Assembly: GCA_001796995.1 (NCBI GenBank)
Contig: MGOB01000037.1
Location: forward strand, 15,886-28,475
DNA from: Chloroflexi bacterium RBG_16_68_14
GTDB taxonomy: Bacteria; Chloroflexota; Dehalococcoidia; DSTF01; RBG-16-68-14
Reading direction: 5' to 3'
DNA length: 12,590 nt
The notes under the pieces were generated by a model, which saw only the letters and a list, made by a program, of their open reading frames with translations, was not told the origin of the DNA and did not search any database. Each line of letters begins with the position of its first letter. Position 1 is the first letter of the stretch. A program made the translations under genes and the position numbers. Below are positions 6,001 to 11,671 of the stretch, one piece after another.

Positions 6001-8539
6001 CGGCGCCGTTCGCGTCGAAGTAGGCGGCGCCAAAGGCGCTGCCCGGCCAGGCCGCCAGCGCCACTTTGTAGCTGCCCAGGGCCGTGCAGTTCACGTCCAG
6101 CGCCAGGAGCTTGCCCTGGAACGTGCTCAGCGGGAAGGGCGGGGCACCGGCCGTCATGCTGAAGTGCTGCGGCTGGCCCGCCAGCCCCGTCACACGGAAA
6201 CGGTTGGTCTGCCCGTCCGGCCACACGATCTCGTCGGCGCTACCATGTGCTTTCCAGACCAGTCCGCCCAGGAAAACCTCGCTCTGGAAGGCTATGTAGC
6301 CGCCGGGCGGGATGCCGCGGGTCTCCACCGCCAGGCTGAACTGCTGGTTCAGGCCTGCGCTGCATTTGGTGGGCCGCTGGGGGTCATCGCACGAGATGAG
6401 GCCCGGGCCCTCTGCGTTGAGGCAGAGGGCTGGCGACGCCGTCCCGCACCCCGCGGTGGGGGGCGGCGGCCCGCTGACGATCTTGGGTGCACAGAGATGG
6501 CCGAACTGGAACTTGGCCGCCGTGATGTCGTTGGCTGCATCGATAACACCGTTTGGCTGGGACCTGCTCCAGGTGAACGGCCCGTATAAGGAGCCAACGT
6601 CGGCCTCAACGTCATACGGCAGTACGGGGTTGGCCGAGTAGCGCAGGCCGACGCCGAGGACGTCGCCGCCGCTGACGACGCCGTCCCCGTTCACGTCGAA
6701 GAAGTCGTAGGGGTTCCAGGGGTCGCGCACGCCGCCTCTTGCTGCGATCGTCTGGAGCTCCCGCACATCAGTGCAGCCGTCACCGTCGGTGTCATCGTCC
6801 GCGGCGCCGCCGGGGTTGTTCGGGTCGGGCGCGGTGTAGGTGCTGAAGGTGATGGGCGTCCAGCCCGCCGGGTCGTCACAGTCATCGTGGGTATTGGGAT
6901 CGCCGTCCGGGCCGCCCGTCGCCGTGTTGGTGACCGTGTCCAGCACCACCTTGATCAGGCCAGAGTCCGGCGTGGCGTGATTGAGGTCGGCGATGGGTAG
7001 CCTCACTTCGACGTAGAGGTTGAAGCCAGCGAAGAATTCGTTGATGCAGGGCGAGATGAGGCCCAGCAGCGCCTCGGCCGTGTTCCCGTCGCCGTCGATG
7101 TCGTTGGCGTCACCCGCCGTGCCGTCCGTGTCGATGTGTGCCACCGGGCCCCACCAGATGGTGTCGTAGCCGCCCGTGCCGAGCCAGGGTATGGCCGCCG
7201 CCATCAGCACGATCAGGTCCTGGCCTTGCAGCGGCACGTCCAGCTTCTTCGGGCTGAGGGCCTTCGGCCAGGTGTCGGGCTGGCTGCGGGTCTGGCAGAC
7301 CGGGTAGGCGGCCACACTGGTGCCCGCCTTCTGGCCGGGCGGCTCCTGGACGCCAGCCGTGCCCGGGTCGGTGTCTATGCCGGGCTGGACATAGCCCGAG
7401 CGGCAGACCAACTGGTCGTGAGCGCCGGTCACGATGGAGCCGGCAGCGTGCGCTGTGATGGACGTCCGCTGGAAGAGCGCGGTGGAGGCGCCCCGGCCGG
7501 TGATGTGGAACTCGGTGGCCGAGGGCGTCTTGATCTTCGTGGCGGCGTTGTTGTAGTCCACCAGCTCGCAGTTAGAGAGCGGCTGGGCGTAGTCGCAGAC
7601 CAGCAGGCTGCCAGACGGGAAGAAGCCGGCGTTGCTCTTCACCTGGATCTGGAAGTGCTTGCTGACCACGGAGCGGCCAAGCTCCGGGCAGGTCCCCGGG
7701 TTCTCGCCCGAGCCGTCCGGGTTGCGCACGATCCAGTTGCCATCGTCGCTGCACGGGGTGCTGTAGCCGTTGGGCTTGTGCAGGTACTTGGTGTTGTACG
7801 GCTGCTGGGCCCGCTCGGTGATGCACAGGTCGTTGGCGCCCAGCGTCCCCGTCCCGCAGGCGCTGCCGTCAACGCCGGTGTACTCCATCATCTCGCTGCT
7901 CAGCCCTCCCACGTTGGCGGTCAGGGTGTCCCCCTGGGCGATGGTGAGGGCGCCCGGACCATCGCCGAAGGCGGCGGCGCTGGCATCGCAGGTCAGCTTG
8001 AACGGCGGGTTGGAGGCGGTGCCGGTGGCGGGGATCTGGTTGGCCAGGTTGCACTCAACGTTGGTGGTGATGCCGCCGATGGCCGCCGTGAGCTGGGTGC
8101 CAAGCTGGACGAGGGTACCGGCGGGGTGTGTCTTCTTGGCGCCGGGGCCCTTGGGCCGCTCGGTGATGCACAGCTCGTTCTTGGCCAGTGTGCCGCAGCC
8201 GGCGCCGTTGTCCCTGCTGTAGGCCACCAGCTCGATGCTGGCGCCACCGACTCCCTTATCCAGACCGAAGAGCAGATCGCCGGTCGTGGGGAAGCTGGAG
8301 TTGTTCCCGACGATGGTGATCTTGAAGGGCTCCTGGGTGGTGCCGTCCACCGCGACGGCGAGAGAGTCGACGGACACGCCGGGGATGAGGAACTGGGAGA
8401 CGGCGGCGGTCCTGTTCAGGTCCAGGCCGCCGCTGGCGGCGCCGGTCTCGTCAGGCAGCGAGACGGCGACGAGCCAGCCAGCCACCGCCATCATGGCAAC
8501 GATGGCCAAGAGCCGCCGCTTCTTCGACAGAACTAACAC
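2702..8539 (-). CDS. Giant secreted modular protein with cohesin-like, dockerin-like and thrombospondin type 3 modules
   Basis: The protein has 1945 residues. The chosen start is GTG at 8539, with GGGGAG 6 nt upstream, followed at once by KKRR (6-9) and a hydrophobic stretch (10-28), a typical signal peptide or N-terminal anchor. The frame continues upstream to a TTG at 8626, but that would bury the signal sequence. Approximate order of parts: three related N-terminal units (88-146, 205-261, 308-371); first dockerin-like module (582-683); cohesin-like module 1 (704-879); Pro/Thr linker (880-967); cohesin-like module 2 (975-1139), sharing CDDPxRPTKC with module 1; short Pro/Thr linker (1140-1167); a four-cysteine beta-rich domain of unknown family (1168-1273); cohesin-like module 3 (1277-1435); thrombospondin type 3 Asp-rich repeats (1438-1611); an Ig-like region (1613-1706); a carboxypeptidase-regulatory/CnaB-like domain (1716-1813); and a second dockerin-like module at the C-terminus (1816-1944). 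No catalytic domain, LPXTG or C-terminal membrane anchor is visible. A role in surface structure, adhesion or calcium-dependent assembly is inference only. Confidence 0.88.
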   Translation of the reverse strand: MLVLSKKRRLLAIVAMMAVAGWLVAVSLPDETGAASGGLDLNRTAAVSQFLIPGVSVDSLAVAVDGTTQEPFKITIVGNNSSFPTTGDLLFGLDKGVGGASIELVAYSRDNGAGCGTLAKNELCITERPKGPGAKKTHPAGTLVQLGTQLTAAIGGITTNVECNLANQIPATGTASNPPFKLTCDASAAAFGDGPGALTIAQGDTLTANVGGLSSEMMEYTGVDGSACGTGTLGANDLCITERAQQPYNTKYLHKPNGYSTPCSDDGNWIVRNPDGSGENPGTCPELGRSVVSKHFQIQVKSNAGFFPSGSLLVCDYAQPLSNCELVDYNNAATKIKTPSATEFHITGRGASTALFQRTSITAHAAGSIVTGAHDQLVCRSGYVQPGIDTDPGTAGVQEPPGQKAGTSVAAYPVCQTRSQPDTWPKALSPKKLDVPLQGQDLIVLMAAAIPWLGTGGYDTIWWGPVAHIDTDGTAGDANDIDGDGNTAEALLGLISPCINEFFAGFNLYVEVRLPIADLNHATPDSGLIKVVLDTVTNTATGGPDGDPNTHDDCDDPAGWTPITFSTYTAPDPNNPGGAADDDTDGDGCTDVRELQTIAARGGVRDPWNPYDFFDVNGDGVVSGGDVLGVGLRYSANPVLPYDVEADVGSLYGPFTWSRSQPNGVIDAANDITAAKFQFGHLCAPKIVSGPPPPTAGCGTASPALCLNAEGPGLISCDDPQRPTKCSAGLNQQFSLAVETRGIPPGGYIAFQSEVFLGGLVWKAHGSADEIVWPDGQTNRFRVTGLAGQPQHFSMTAGAPPFPLSTFQGKLLALDVNCTALGSYKVALAAWPGSAFGAAYFDANGAEVPVTVEGQQQIDADGDGSPDTVNVSDALTINCVVPSTPTSTPTPTVTPTVTVTPTPCPDGKVPANGGCGTPTPTSTPTPTGTDTATPTITVTPTPTETATATATSTLTATRTPTATPTPCPGGICPPEMALNVQGGDCDDPVRPTKCTIPPGKQFTLAVIIDKIPAGGWILAQSYVDYDDGGNALTYKKPAGGPEDDINSPPMDCGGVKQGGQTIPGETVNQWCITTGLPPNPTTYTGLFVAMNFACSAGNSVTTVQLVPYADPDNTDGAGFVGADGASQYPASDTLTINCSGPTWTPTFAATATFTPTPTSTPTPFPQPVDISGVWNLNLSGGADFCLSVASQAGSDLIFNGTCYPGDLQGIKTSHVLSGTIDPFTGHLSVSGFAGETCGQDSVTGDVTADGNSMTGSFLCESGASGTFSGTRKGAQPGSVAVDADGSDADVDAKATATVGQKFFVKVHVTQPPQAGAGGYSAYRAELRWDEAVLNYQPLSDPASENVWPEPCTAARSTRLDDDAGKQATVSLACVGSGTSTHTGAVALFQFVCQQVGTSQLSLVSSSTDPINGTMLIDANGGQSKPILTHASVNCVTPDTDADGMPDYWEDSYPCTDKLVADATDDDDGDGQTHLAEFNAGTDPCNADTDADGLDDGLELKTKGTNPLSSDTDGDGLTDYGENNVYSTDPRDGDTDDDGLSDGFEVSFGTNPNNADSDSDGYGDGQERTLGSDPQSNTSTPEHSTLPATCTDSNDNDGDGDTDGNDSDCTGFPPPGVTANTGFGSAPDGTPQGIRGQPITIEYTASPPASKVTITVTGPNPPQVGPAQMTDVNGDGTLWRYTFTPPYEWPPGSTPVVEIVADSIPLDDFGILLIDPSGTVFDDDTLAPIEGATVRLFRINPATGTPQEMSPTLHAGMFDPEANPQTTGADGRYAWDVAPGSYFVRVSKPGCSTEDSAVVQVISEPVTNLDVGLTCPDTDGDGLRDYEEIAIGTSYIDPDHDGEGCIDGAEVQTASGSERTGGLRNPLNPWDYYDTNGDKYIDAPNDILQVKLRYSANPALPYDARYDRGVAKQGAQYSWQRTGPDGRIDGPNDILSVMLQYHHDCR
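3707..4228 (-). repeat. Thrombospondin type 3 / calcium-binding Asp-rich repeat array
   Basis: This region encodes residues 1438-1611 of the giant protein. Successive units begin DTDADGMPD, DDDDGDGQT, DTDADGLDD, DTDGDGLTD, DTDDDGLSD, DSDSDGYGD and then a denser DSNDNDGDGDTDGNDSD stretch. Several are followed by an E-x-x-x-G-T-(N/D)-P segment, the common bacterial TSP3 form. Such repeats bind calcium and act as stiff spacers in exported proteins. The repeat is at protein level; the DNA repeat is imperfect, so recent expansion is not obvious. Confidence 0.85.
5639..5902 (-). repeat. Low-complexity Pro/Thr linker coding region
   Basis: This region encodes residues 880-967 of the giant protein, built from TPTPT, TVTPT and TATAT type units and interrupted by a Cys-containing segment (PCPDGKVPANGGCG). 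On the plus strand it appears as repeated gtgggcgt-like octamers. A shorter relative lies near 5039-5122. Such linkers are flexible and are often O-glycosylated in exported bacterial proteins. Here it separates cohesin-like modules 1 and 2. Confidence 0.8.
6491..6796 (-). other. Internal dockerin-like module of the giant protein
   Basis: This segment covers residues 582-683. It contains DTDGDGCTDVRELQT, then NPYDFFDVNGDGVVSGGD, a canonical dockerin EF-hand loop with Asp1, Asn3, Asp5 and Asp12. The helix VLGVGLRY and SANPVLPYD follow, then a second, degenerate loop (QPNGVIDAAND) with a helix ending near Cys683. It is a paralogue of the C-terminal module, with the same order of elements and near-identical LRYSANPxLPYD. 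An internal position is unusual, because dockerins normally sit at a terminus. Confidence 0.7.
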
Positions 8540-8545
8540 GAGCCA

Positions 8546-8551
8546 CTCCCC
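8546..8551 (-). promoter_or_regulatory. Ribosome binding site supporting the GTG start of the giant gene
   Basis: The minus strand reads GGGGAG, then 6 nt, then GTG at 8539. This start places the basic KKRR and hydrophobic segment at the very N-terminus, as expected for an exported protein, and it is preferred to the upstream TTG at 8626 or the ATG pair at residues 16-17. Confidence 0.6.
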
Positions 8552-8590
8552 ACCAAGGCCCGCCACTGGCCACCAGGACTCAGTGGGGCA

Positions 8591-8619
8591 AGCATACGCG
8601 CCTTTACGTGCCGTAGCAA
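8591..8619 (-). promoter_or_regulatory. Candidate sigma-70-type promoter for the giant gene
   Basis: On the minus strand TTGCTA (8619-8614) and TATGCT (8596-8591) are separated by exactly 17 nt. Each matches four of six consensus bases. The -10 lies 51 nt before the GTG start, inside the 112-nt gap between the acetyltransferase gene and the giant gene. This would let the giant gene be expressed independently of the upstream operon. Consensus matching in G+C-rich DNA gives false positives, so confidence is moderate. Confidence 0.45.
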
Positions 8620-8634
8620 GGGCCAAACGGCCCT
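8619..8634 (-). terminator. Short hairpin after the four-gene operon (weak terminator candidate)
   Basis: Agggcc (8619-8624) and ggccct (8629-8634) form a perfect 6-bp stem with a 4-nt loop, 17 nt beyond the stop of the acetyltransferase gene. No T-tract follows on the minus strand, and the stem is short, so it could be an attenuating structure or chance. It abuts the -35 of the proposed promoter. Confidence 0.3.
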
Positions 8635-8651
8635 AGGTCGCCTCCGGCCCG

Positions 8652-9713
8652 TCACAGGTCGATGGGGTCGACCCAGAGGGGGCGCTCGCCAAGGGTGGCG
8701 GCAGGGCCGGGGTGGAGCGCCTTCGCCATCAGGTGGTACCAGCCAGTGAAGCTCTGCCCCTGGGCCCACGAGGGCGGCGTGCGCCGGTCGTGGAACCAGA
8801 GGACGGTGTCCAGGCGCAGCTCCCGGGCCTGGGCCAGCGCCCGACGGAAGAGGGCGGGCAGCGCCTCGGCCTCGCCGGCGGCGCCCAGCAGGAGGCCGTA
8901 GCGCACCGGCACGCCCGGCCGGGGGACGCGGGGCGCGCGCAGCCCCAGCCGTCGCAAGAGGCGGCTGAGCGCCGCCAGTGCCCTCAGCTCCGGAGGCAGG
9001 CGGAGGAGGATCGCCCGCCCGACGGACGAGTAGTCCCATAGCCCCAGCACGGCTGTCGCGGGACGGCCGACGACCCAGACCTGGCCGGCCTGGAGGCCGG
9101 GAAGACCTTCCCACAAGGCGCGCAGCCCCTCCAGCGACTCGGCGCGGAGCAGGTCGTGGCCCTGGTACCCCTGGTGGACGAGTCGGCCGAGGGCTGCCCA
9201 GTCCTCCTCCTCGACCGCGCGGATGCGGTCGTCCTGGGCCCCGCCGGGGACGCGGGCAGGGAAGGTGAGGCTGGTGAGGCGGGCGGCCTCTTGATACCCG
9301 GCGGCGGCGAAGCTCCCCAGCCCCGCCCGGTTGCCGCCCAGCACGTGGGCGTAGAGAAAGTCGCCGCCTTGCTCCCGCGCCCAGGCCTCGGCCTCGGCCA
9401 GGAGCAGGCCTGCGCACCCCCGCCGGCGCGCCCGCGCGTCCACCGCCAGGTCGAAGATGTAGGCCGCGCGCTGGCGCTCGCCCTGCACCAGCACCCACTT
9501 CAGGCCGCAGGCCACGGTGCCGGCGATCCCCGCTTCATCGTCTATGACGAACACGCGGCTCTCGTCATAGGGCGCGGCCCGGGCGAAGAAGTCCGGCGAA
9601 CGGTCCCATCCCAGCAGGATGCGGCCCGCCTGGGGAGAGCGGAAGATGAGCTCCTGGAGGGCTTGGTTATCGTCCCTGCCGGCAGGGCGGACGGTGGGCT
9701 CGGCGCGGGCCAT
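8652..9713 (-). CDS. Tandem GNAT-fold N-acetyltransferase
   Basis: A 353-residue protein, about twice a single GNAT domain. The N-terminal half (about 6-155) is a clear GNAT: VRPAGRDD at the first strand, FDLAVDARARRRGCAGLLL (87-105) with the acetyl-CoA pyrophosphate-binding pattern R96-x-x-G99-x-A101, and the late strand NRAGLGSFAAAGYQEA. The C-terminal half (about 162-340) repeats the fold more loosely (RIRAVEEEDWAALGRLV, then VWVVGRPATAVLGLWDYSSVGRAILLRL) without a clear acetyl-CoA loop, so it probably shapes the acceptor site. The substrate is unknown. It is the last gene of the four-gene operon. Its ATG follows the TGA of the ketopantoate-reductase gene after one base (TGAGATG). No good Shine-Dalgarno site is seen, so it probably depends on translational coupling. 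Confidence 0.85.
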   Translation of the reverse strand: MARAEPTVRPAGRDDNQALQELIFRSPQAGRILLGWDRSPDFFARAAPYDESRVFVIDDEAGIAGTVACGLKWVLVQGERQRAAYIFDLAVDARARRRGCAGLLLAEAEAWAREQGGDFLYAHVLGGNRAGLGSFAAAGYQEAARLTSLTFPARVPGGAQDDRIRAVEEEDWAALGRLVHQGYQGHDLLRAESLEGLRALWEGLPGLQAGQVWVVGRPATAVLGLWDYSSVGRAILLRLPPELRALAALSRLLRRLGLRAPRVPRPGVPVRYGLLLGAAGEAEALPALFRRALAQARELRLDTVLWFHDRRTPPSWAQGQSFTGWYHLMAKALHPGPAATLGERPLWVDPIDL

Positions 9714-9714
9714 C

Positions 9715-10749
9715 TCAGCGCGACGATGGAGCGGGGACTAGCGACGCGAGGGCAGCCAAGTTTTCGACGCCGATGCTCCGCTCCCCCCGCTCGATCTCCT
9801 TCAGCATCCGGTAGGCGGTCGCGTTGAGGGGCACCGACACGCCGGCCGCCTCACCCCGCCGCACGATCTCGCCGGTGACGAAGTCGACCTCGGTGGGGCG
9901 GCCCAGCTCGAAGTCGCGCCAGGTCACCGACTTCACGGCCTCGAAGGTGGCGCCGAAGCGGTCGAGGATGCGGAAGGAGGCCTGCACGCCTTCGCTGTCC
10001 TGTCGGGTGAAGACGTCCGGCTCCAGCGCGCCCTCCAGTTTGACTAGCTCCACGCCGCCAGCCCGGGCCACGGCGATGCCCTCGCGGAGCACGGCCAGCA
10101 CGGTCCGCTTGCGCTCGTCCGTGGCCAGGAGCTCGCCGGTGAGGAAACCGGCCAGGGCGCCCAGCACGGTCATCGAGTTGATGAGCATCTTCGACCAGAG
10201 CTCCCCCAGGATGTTGGGAGAGATGCGCGTCCGAAAGGCCGCGGAGAAGAGCTGGCACACTTCCTCCAGACCGGCGTCGGTCGACCCATCGAGCCGGCCG
10301 ATGACCAGGCCGCCTTTGGAGGTCTGCTCGATCTGGCCGGGCGTCAGGTAGGTGGCGCCGAAGCCGACGACGCAGCCCACCGTGCGCTCAGCGCCCACCA
10401 AGGCCGCGATGCGCTCCTCATTGATGCCGTTCTGGAGGGAGATCACCTGGGTCTGGGGCGCCAGGCGGCCCAGGAGCGGCCGCAGCGCCGCCTCGGTCGC
10501 CTGGGAGCGAACGGCCAGCAGCAGGGCCTCGGGCGCGGGCTCGGTGCCTCCCAGCCACTGCTCGGGCGTGGAGGCGCGCAGCGGGATGGTGGCGACGCCT
10601 CGGACGCCGGAGAGCCGCAGCCCCGGGCTCGATAGGAGCCGGACATGGTCGGTGTCTGTATCCAGGACTCGGACATCGATCCCGGCCTGGACGAGCCGGC
10701 CCGCTACCGTGCCGCCGACCGCCCCGGCGCCGACCACTAGCGCTCGCAC
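9715..10749 (-). CDS. Ketopantoate reductase family (PanE/ApbA) NADP-dependent oxidoreductase
   Basis: A 344-residue protein with the N-terminal Rossmann motif GAGAVGG (7-13), the segment SLQNGINEE (104-112), the catalytic-type Lys187 with Asn191 in LWSKMLINSM, and the C-terminal helical domain with TEVDFVTGEIVRRGEAAGVSVPLN (from 286). Glu287 in TEVDF corresponds to the active-site glutamate of PanE. In the pantothenate pathway the enzyme reduces 2-dehydropantoate to pantoate with NADPH. It is longer than E. coli PanE (about 300 residues), and many family members of this size are 2-oxoacid reductases of unassigned substrate, so no gene symbol is given. The start is GTG at 10749, one base after the TAA of the thioredoxin-fold gene. 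The gene sits mid-operon with no pantothenate gene nearby. Confidence 0.88.
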   Translation of the reverse strand: MRALVVGAGAVGGTVAGRLVQAGIDVRVLDTDTDHVRLLSSPGLRLSGVRGVATIPLRASTPEQWLGGTEPAPEALLLAVRSQATEAALRPLLGRLAPQTQVISLQNGINEERIAALVGAERTVGCVVGFGATYLTPGQIEQTSKGGLVIGRLDGSTDAGLEEVCQLFSAAFRTRISPNILGELWSKMLINSMTVLGALAGFLTGELLATDERKRTVLAVLREGIAVARAGGVELVKLEGALEPDVFTRQDSEGVQASFRILDRFGATFEAVKSVTWRDFELGRPTEVDFVTGEIVRRGEAAGVSVPLNATAYRMLKEIERGERSIGVENLAALASLVPAPSSR

Positions 10750-10750
10750 G

Positions 10751-11671
10751 TTAGTCTAGCCCTCGAGACTGAGCCTCGGCGGGCAGCATCCAGAGCACTT
10801 CCTCGCCCACGCGCCAGCCGACGACGACGCCTTCCTTCTCCAGCGCCTCCATCGCATCCAAAGCCGCCTGGCGGTCCATCTCACACACCACCTCGATCTC
10901 CTTGGTCGCCGCGCTGCCGTACTGGTCGAGGAGCTGGCGCGGTTCCGGCGGTGGAAGGCGCGTAGCCGACGTGCCTGGCACCACCGCTTCGATAGCCGCC
11001 AGGTAGGCCTCGTAGGGCTGCCAGCCGGGCGCCGTGCGCTCGCCCTCGGGCCCCTGGAAGATCACCGTGGGGAAGACGTAGCGCCAGTGCCCCTCGGTGA
11101 GGCGGGCCTTGCCGGCGCCGGGGCGCGAGTCATCGTCCAGGGCCATGGTGTACTCGTTGGGGCGGCGGGTTTCCTCCCAGTCCTGCCGGTAGGCCTGCTC
11201 GACCTGCGAGTCCTCCAGGTCGCAGGCCAGGCGGCCCAGGTCCAGCCTGGGTACCCCGCGGACCGCCTCCAGGATCTCCTCGCCGTTGTCCGTGGGCCGG
11301 CTCAGGACGAAGATGGACTCCCGCAGCCGCCGCAAGACGCGCAGCGCGACCTCCTCTTCCTGCTGCTGGGCCGCCTTGACCGCCCGGCAGGCGGGGTCGG
11401 TGGAGCGATAGGCGCGGCTGAGGGCCACCGGCGTCGGCATGCCCGTGTGCGCGGCGACTTCGCGCCAGTAGGCGGCGAGGCGCGCTCCGCCATCCTCGCG
11501 GCAGAGGCGGGAGGCGTAGACTTCCATGTTCCCCACCAGGCCGCCCATGACGTAGCTCCAGGCGAGGCCCTCCCCGAACTCAAAGGTCAGCTTGCGGAGC
11601 TTGGGCTCCGTCCCCCACGCCCATGAACACCCCGGGTCGGTGTAACAGGTGACCTCTACAGCGCCTGCCAC
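10751..11671 (-). CDS. DsbA-family / SpxH-like thioredoxin-fold protein with a single active-site cysteine
   Basis: A 306-residue protein without a signal peptide. The N-terminus reads VTCYTDPGCSWAWGTEPKLRKL (7-28), the first strand and helix of a DsbA-like thioredoxin fold as in SpxH/YjbH and related cytoplasmic proteins of about 300 residues. The active-site motif is C15-S-W-A18, so the second cysteine of CxxC is missing; Cys9 lies just before it. FPTVIFQ later in the chain fits the cis-Pro strand of the fold, and the C-terminal ~60 residues (ATKEIEVVCEMDRQAALDAMEALEKEGVVVGWRV) look like an added small alpha/beta segment. The frame is open upstream to 12325, but that stretch lies across the MBL gene. 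The GTG at 11671 is the only suitable start before the conserved strand. It overlaps the MBL gene by 16 nt and has GAAGG upstream. The role is unknown: a thiol-dependent adaptor, isomerase or glutathione-linked enzyme are possible. Confidence 0.82.
   Translation of the reverse strand: MAGAVEVTCYTDPGCSWAWGTEPKLRKLTFEFGEGLAWSYVMGGLVGNMEVYASRLCREDGGARLAAYWREVAAHTGMPTPVALSRAYRSTDPACRAVKAAQQQEEEVALRVLRRLRESIFVLSRPTDNGEEILEAVRGVPRLDLGRLACDLEDSQVEQAYRQDWEETRRPNEYTMALDDDSRPGAGKARLTEGHWRYVFPTVIFQGPEGERTAPGWQPYEAYLAAIEAVVPGTSATRLPPPEPRQLLDQYGSAATKEIEVVCEMDRQAALDAMEALEKEGVVVGWRVGEEVLWMLPAEAQSRGLD

Noticed and set aside
7136..8536. 466-codon open frame on the plus strand opposite the giant gene
   Set aside because: It lies antisense to a well-supported coding region, has an Ala/Gly/Val/Arg-rich composition without domain motifs, and is explained by G+C-rich codon bias.
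8540..8626. TTG start for the giant gene at 8626
   Set aside because: It would put 29 residues before the basic and hydrophobic signal sequence and would place the candidate promoter inside the coding region.
8533..9498. Minus-strand open frame overlapping the acetyltransferase in another frame
   Set aside because: It has a highly Arg/Pro/Gly-rich composition, no domain, and competes with a clear GNAT gene.
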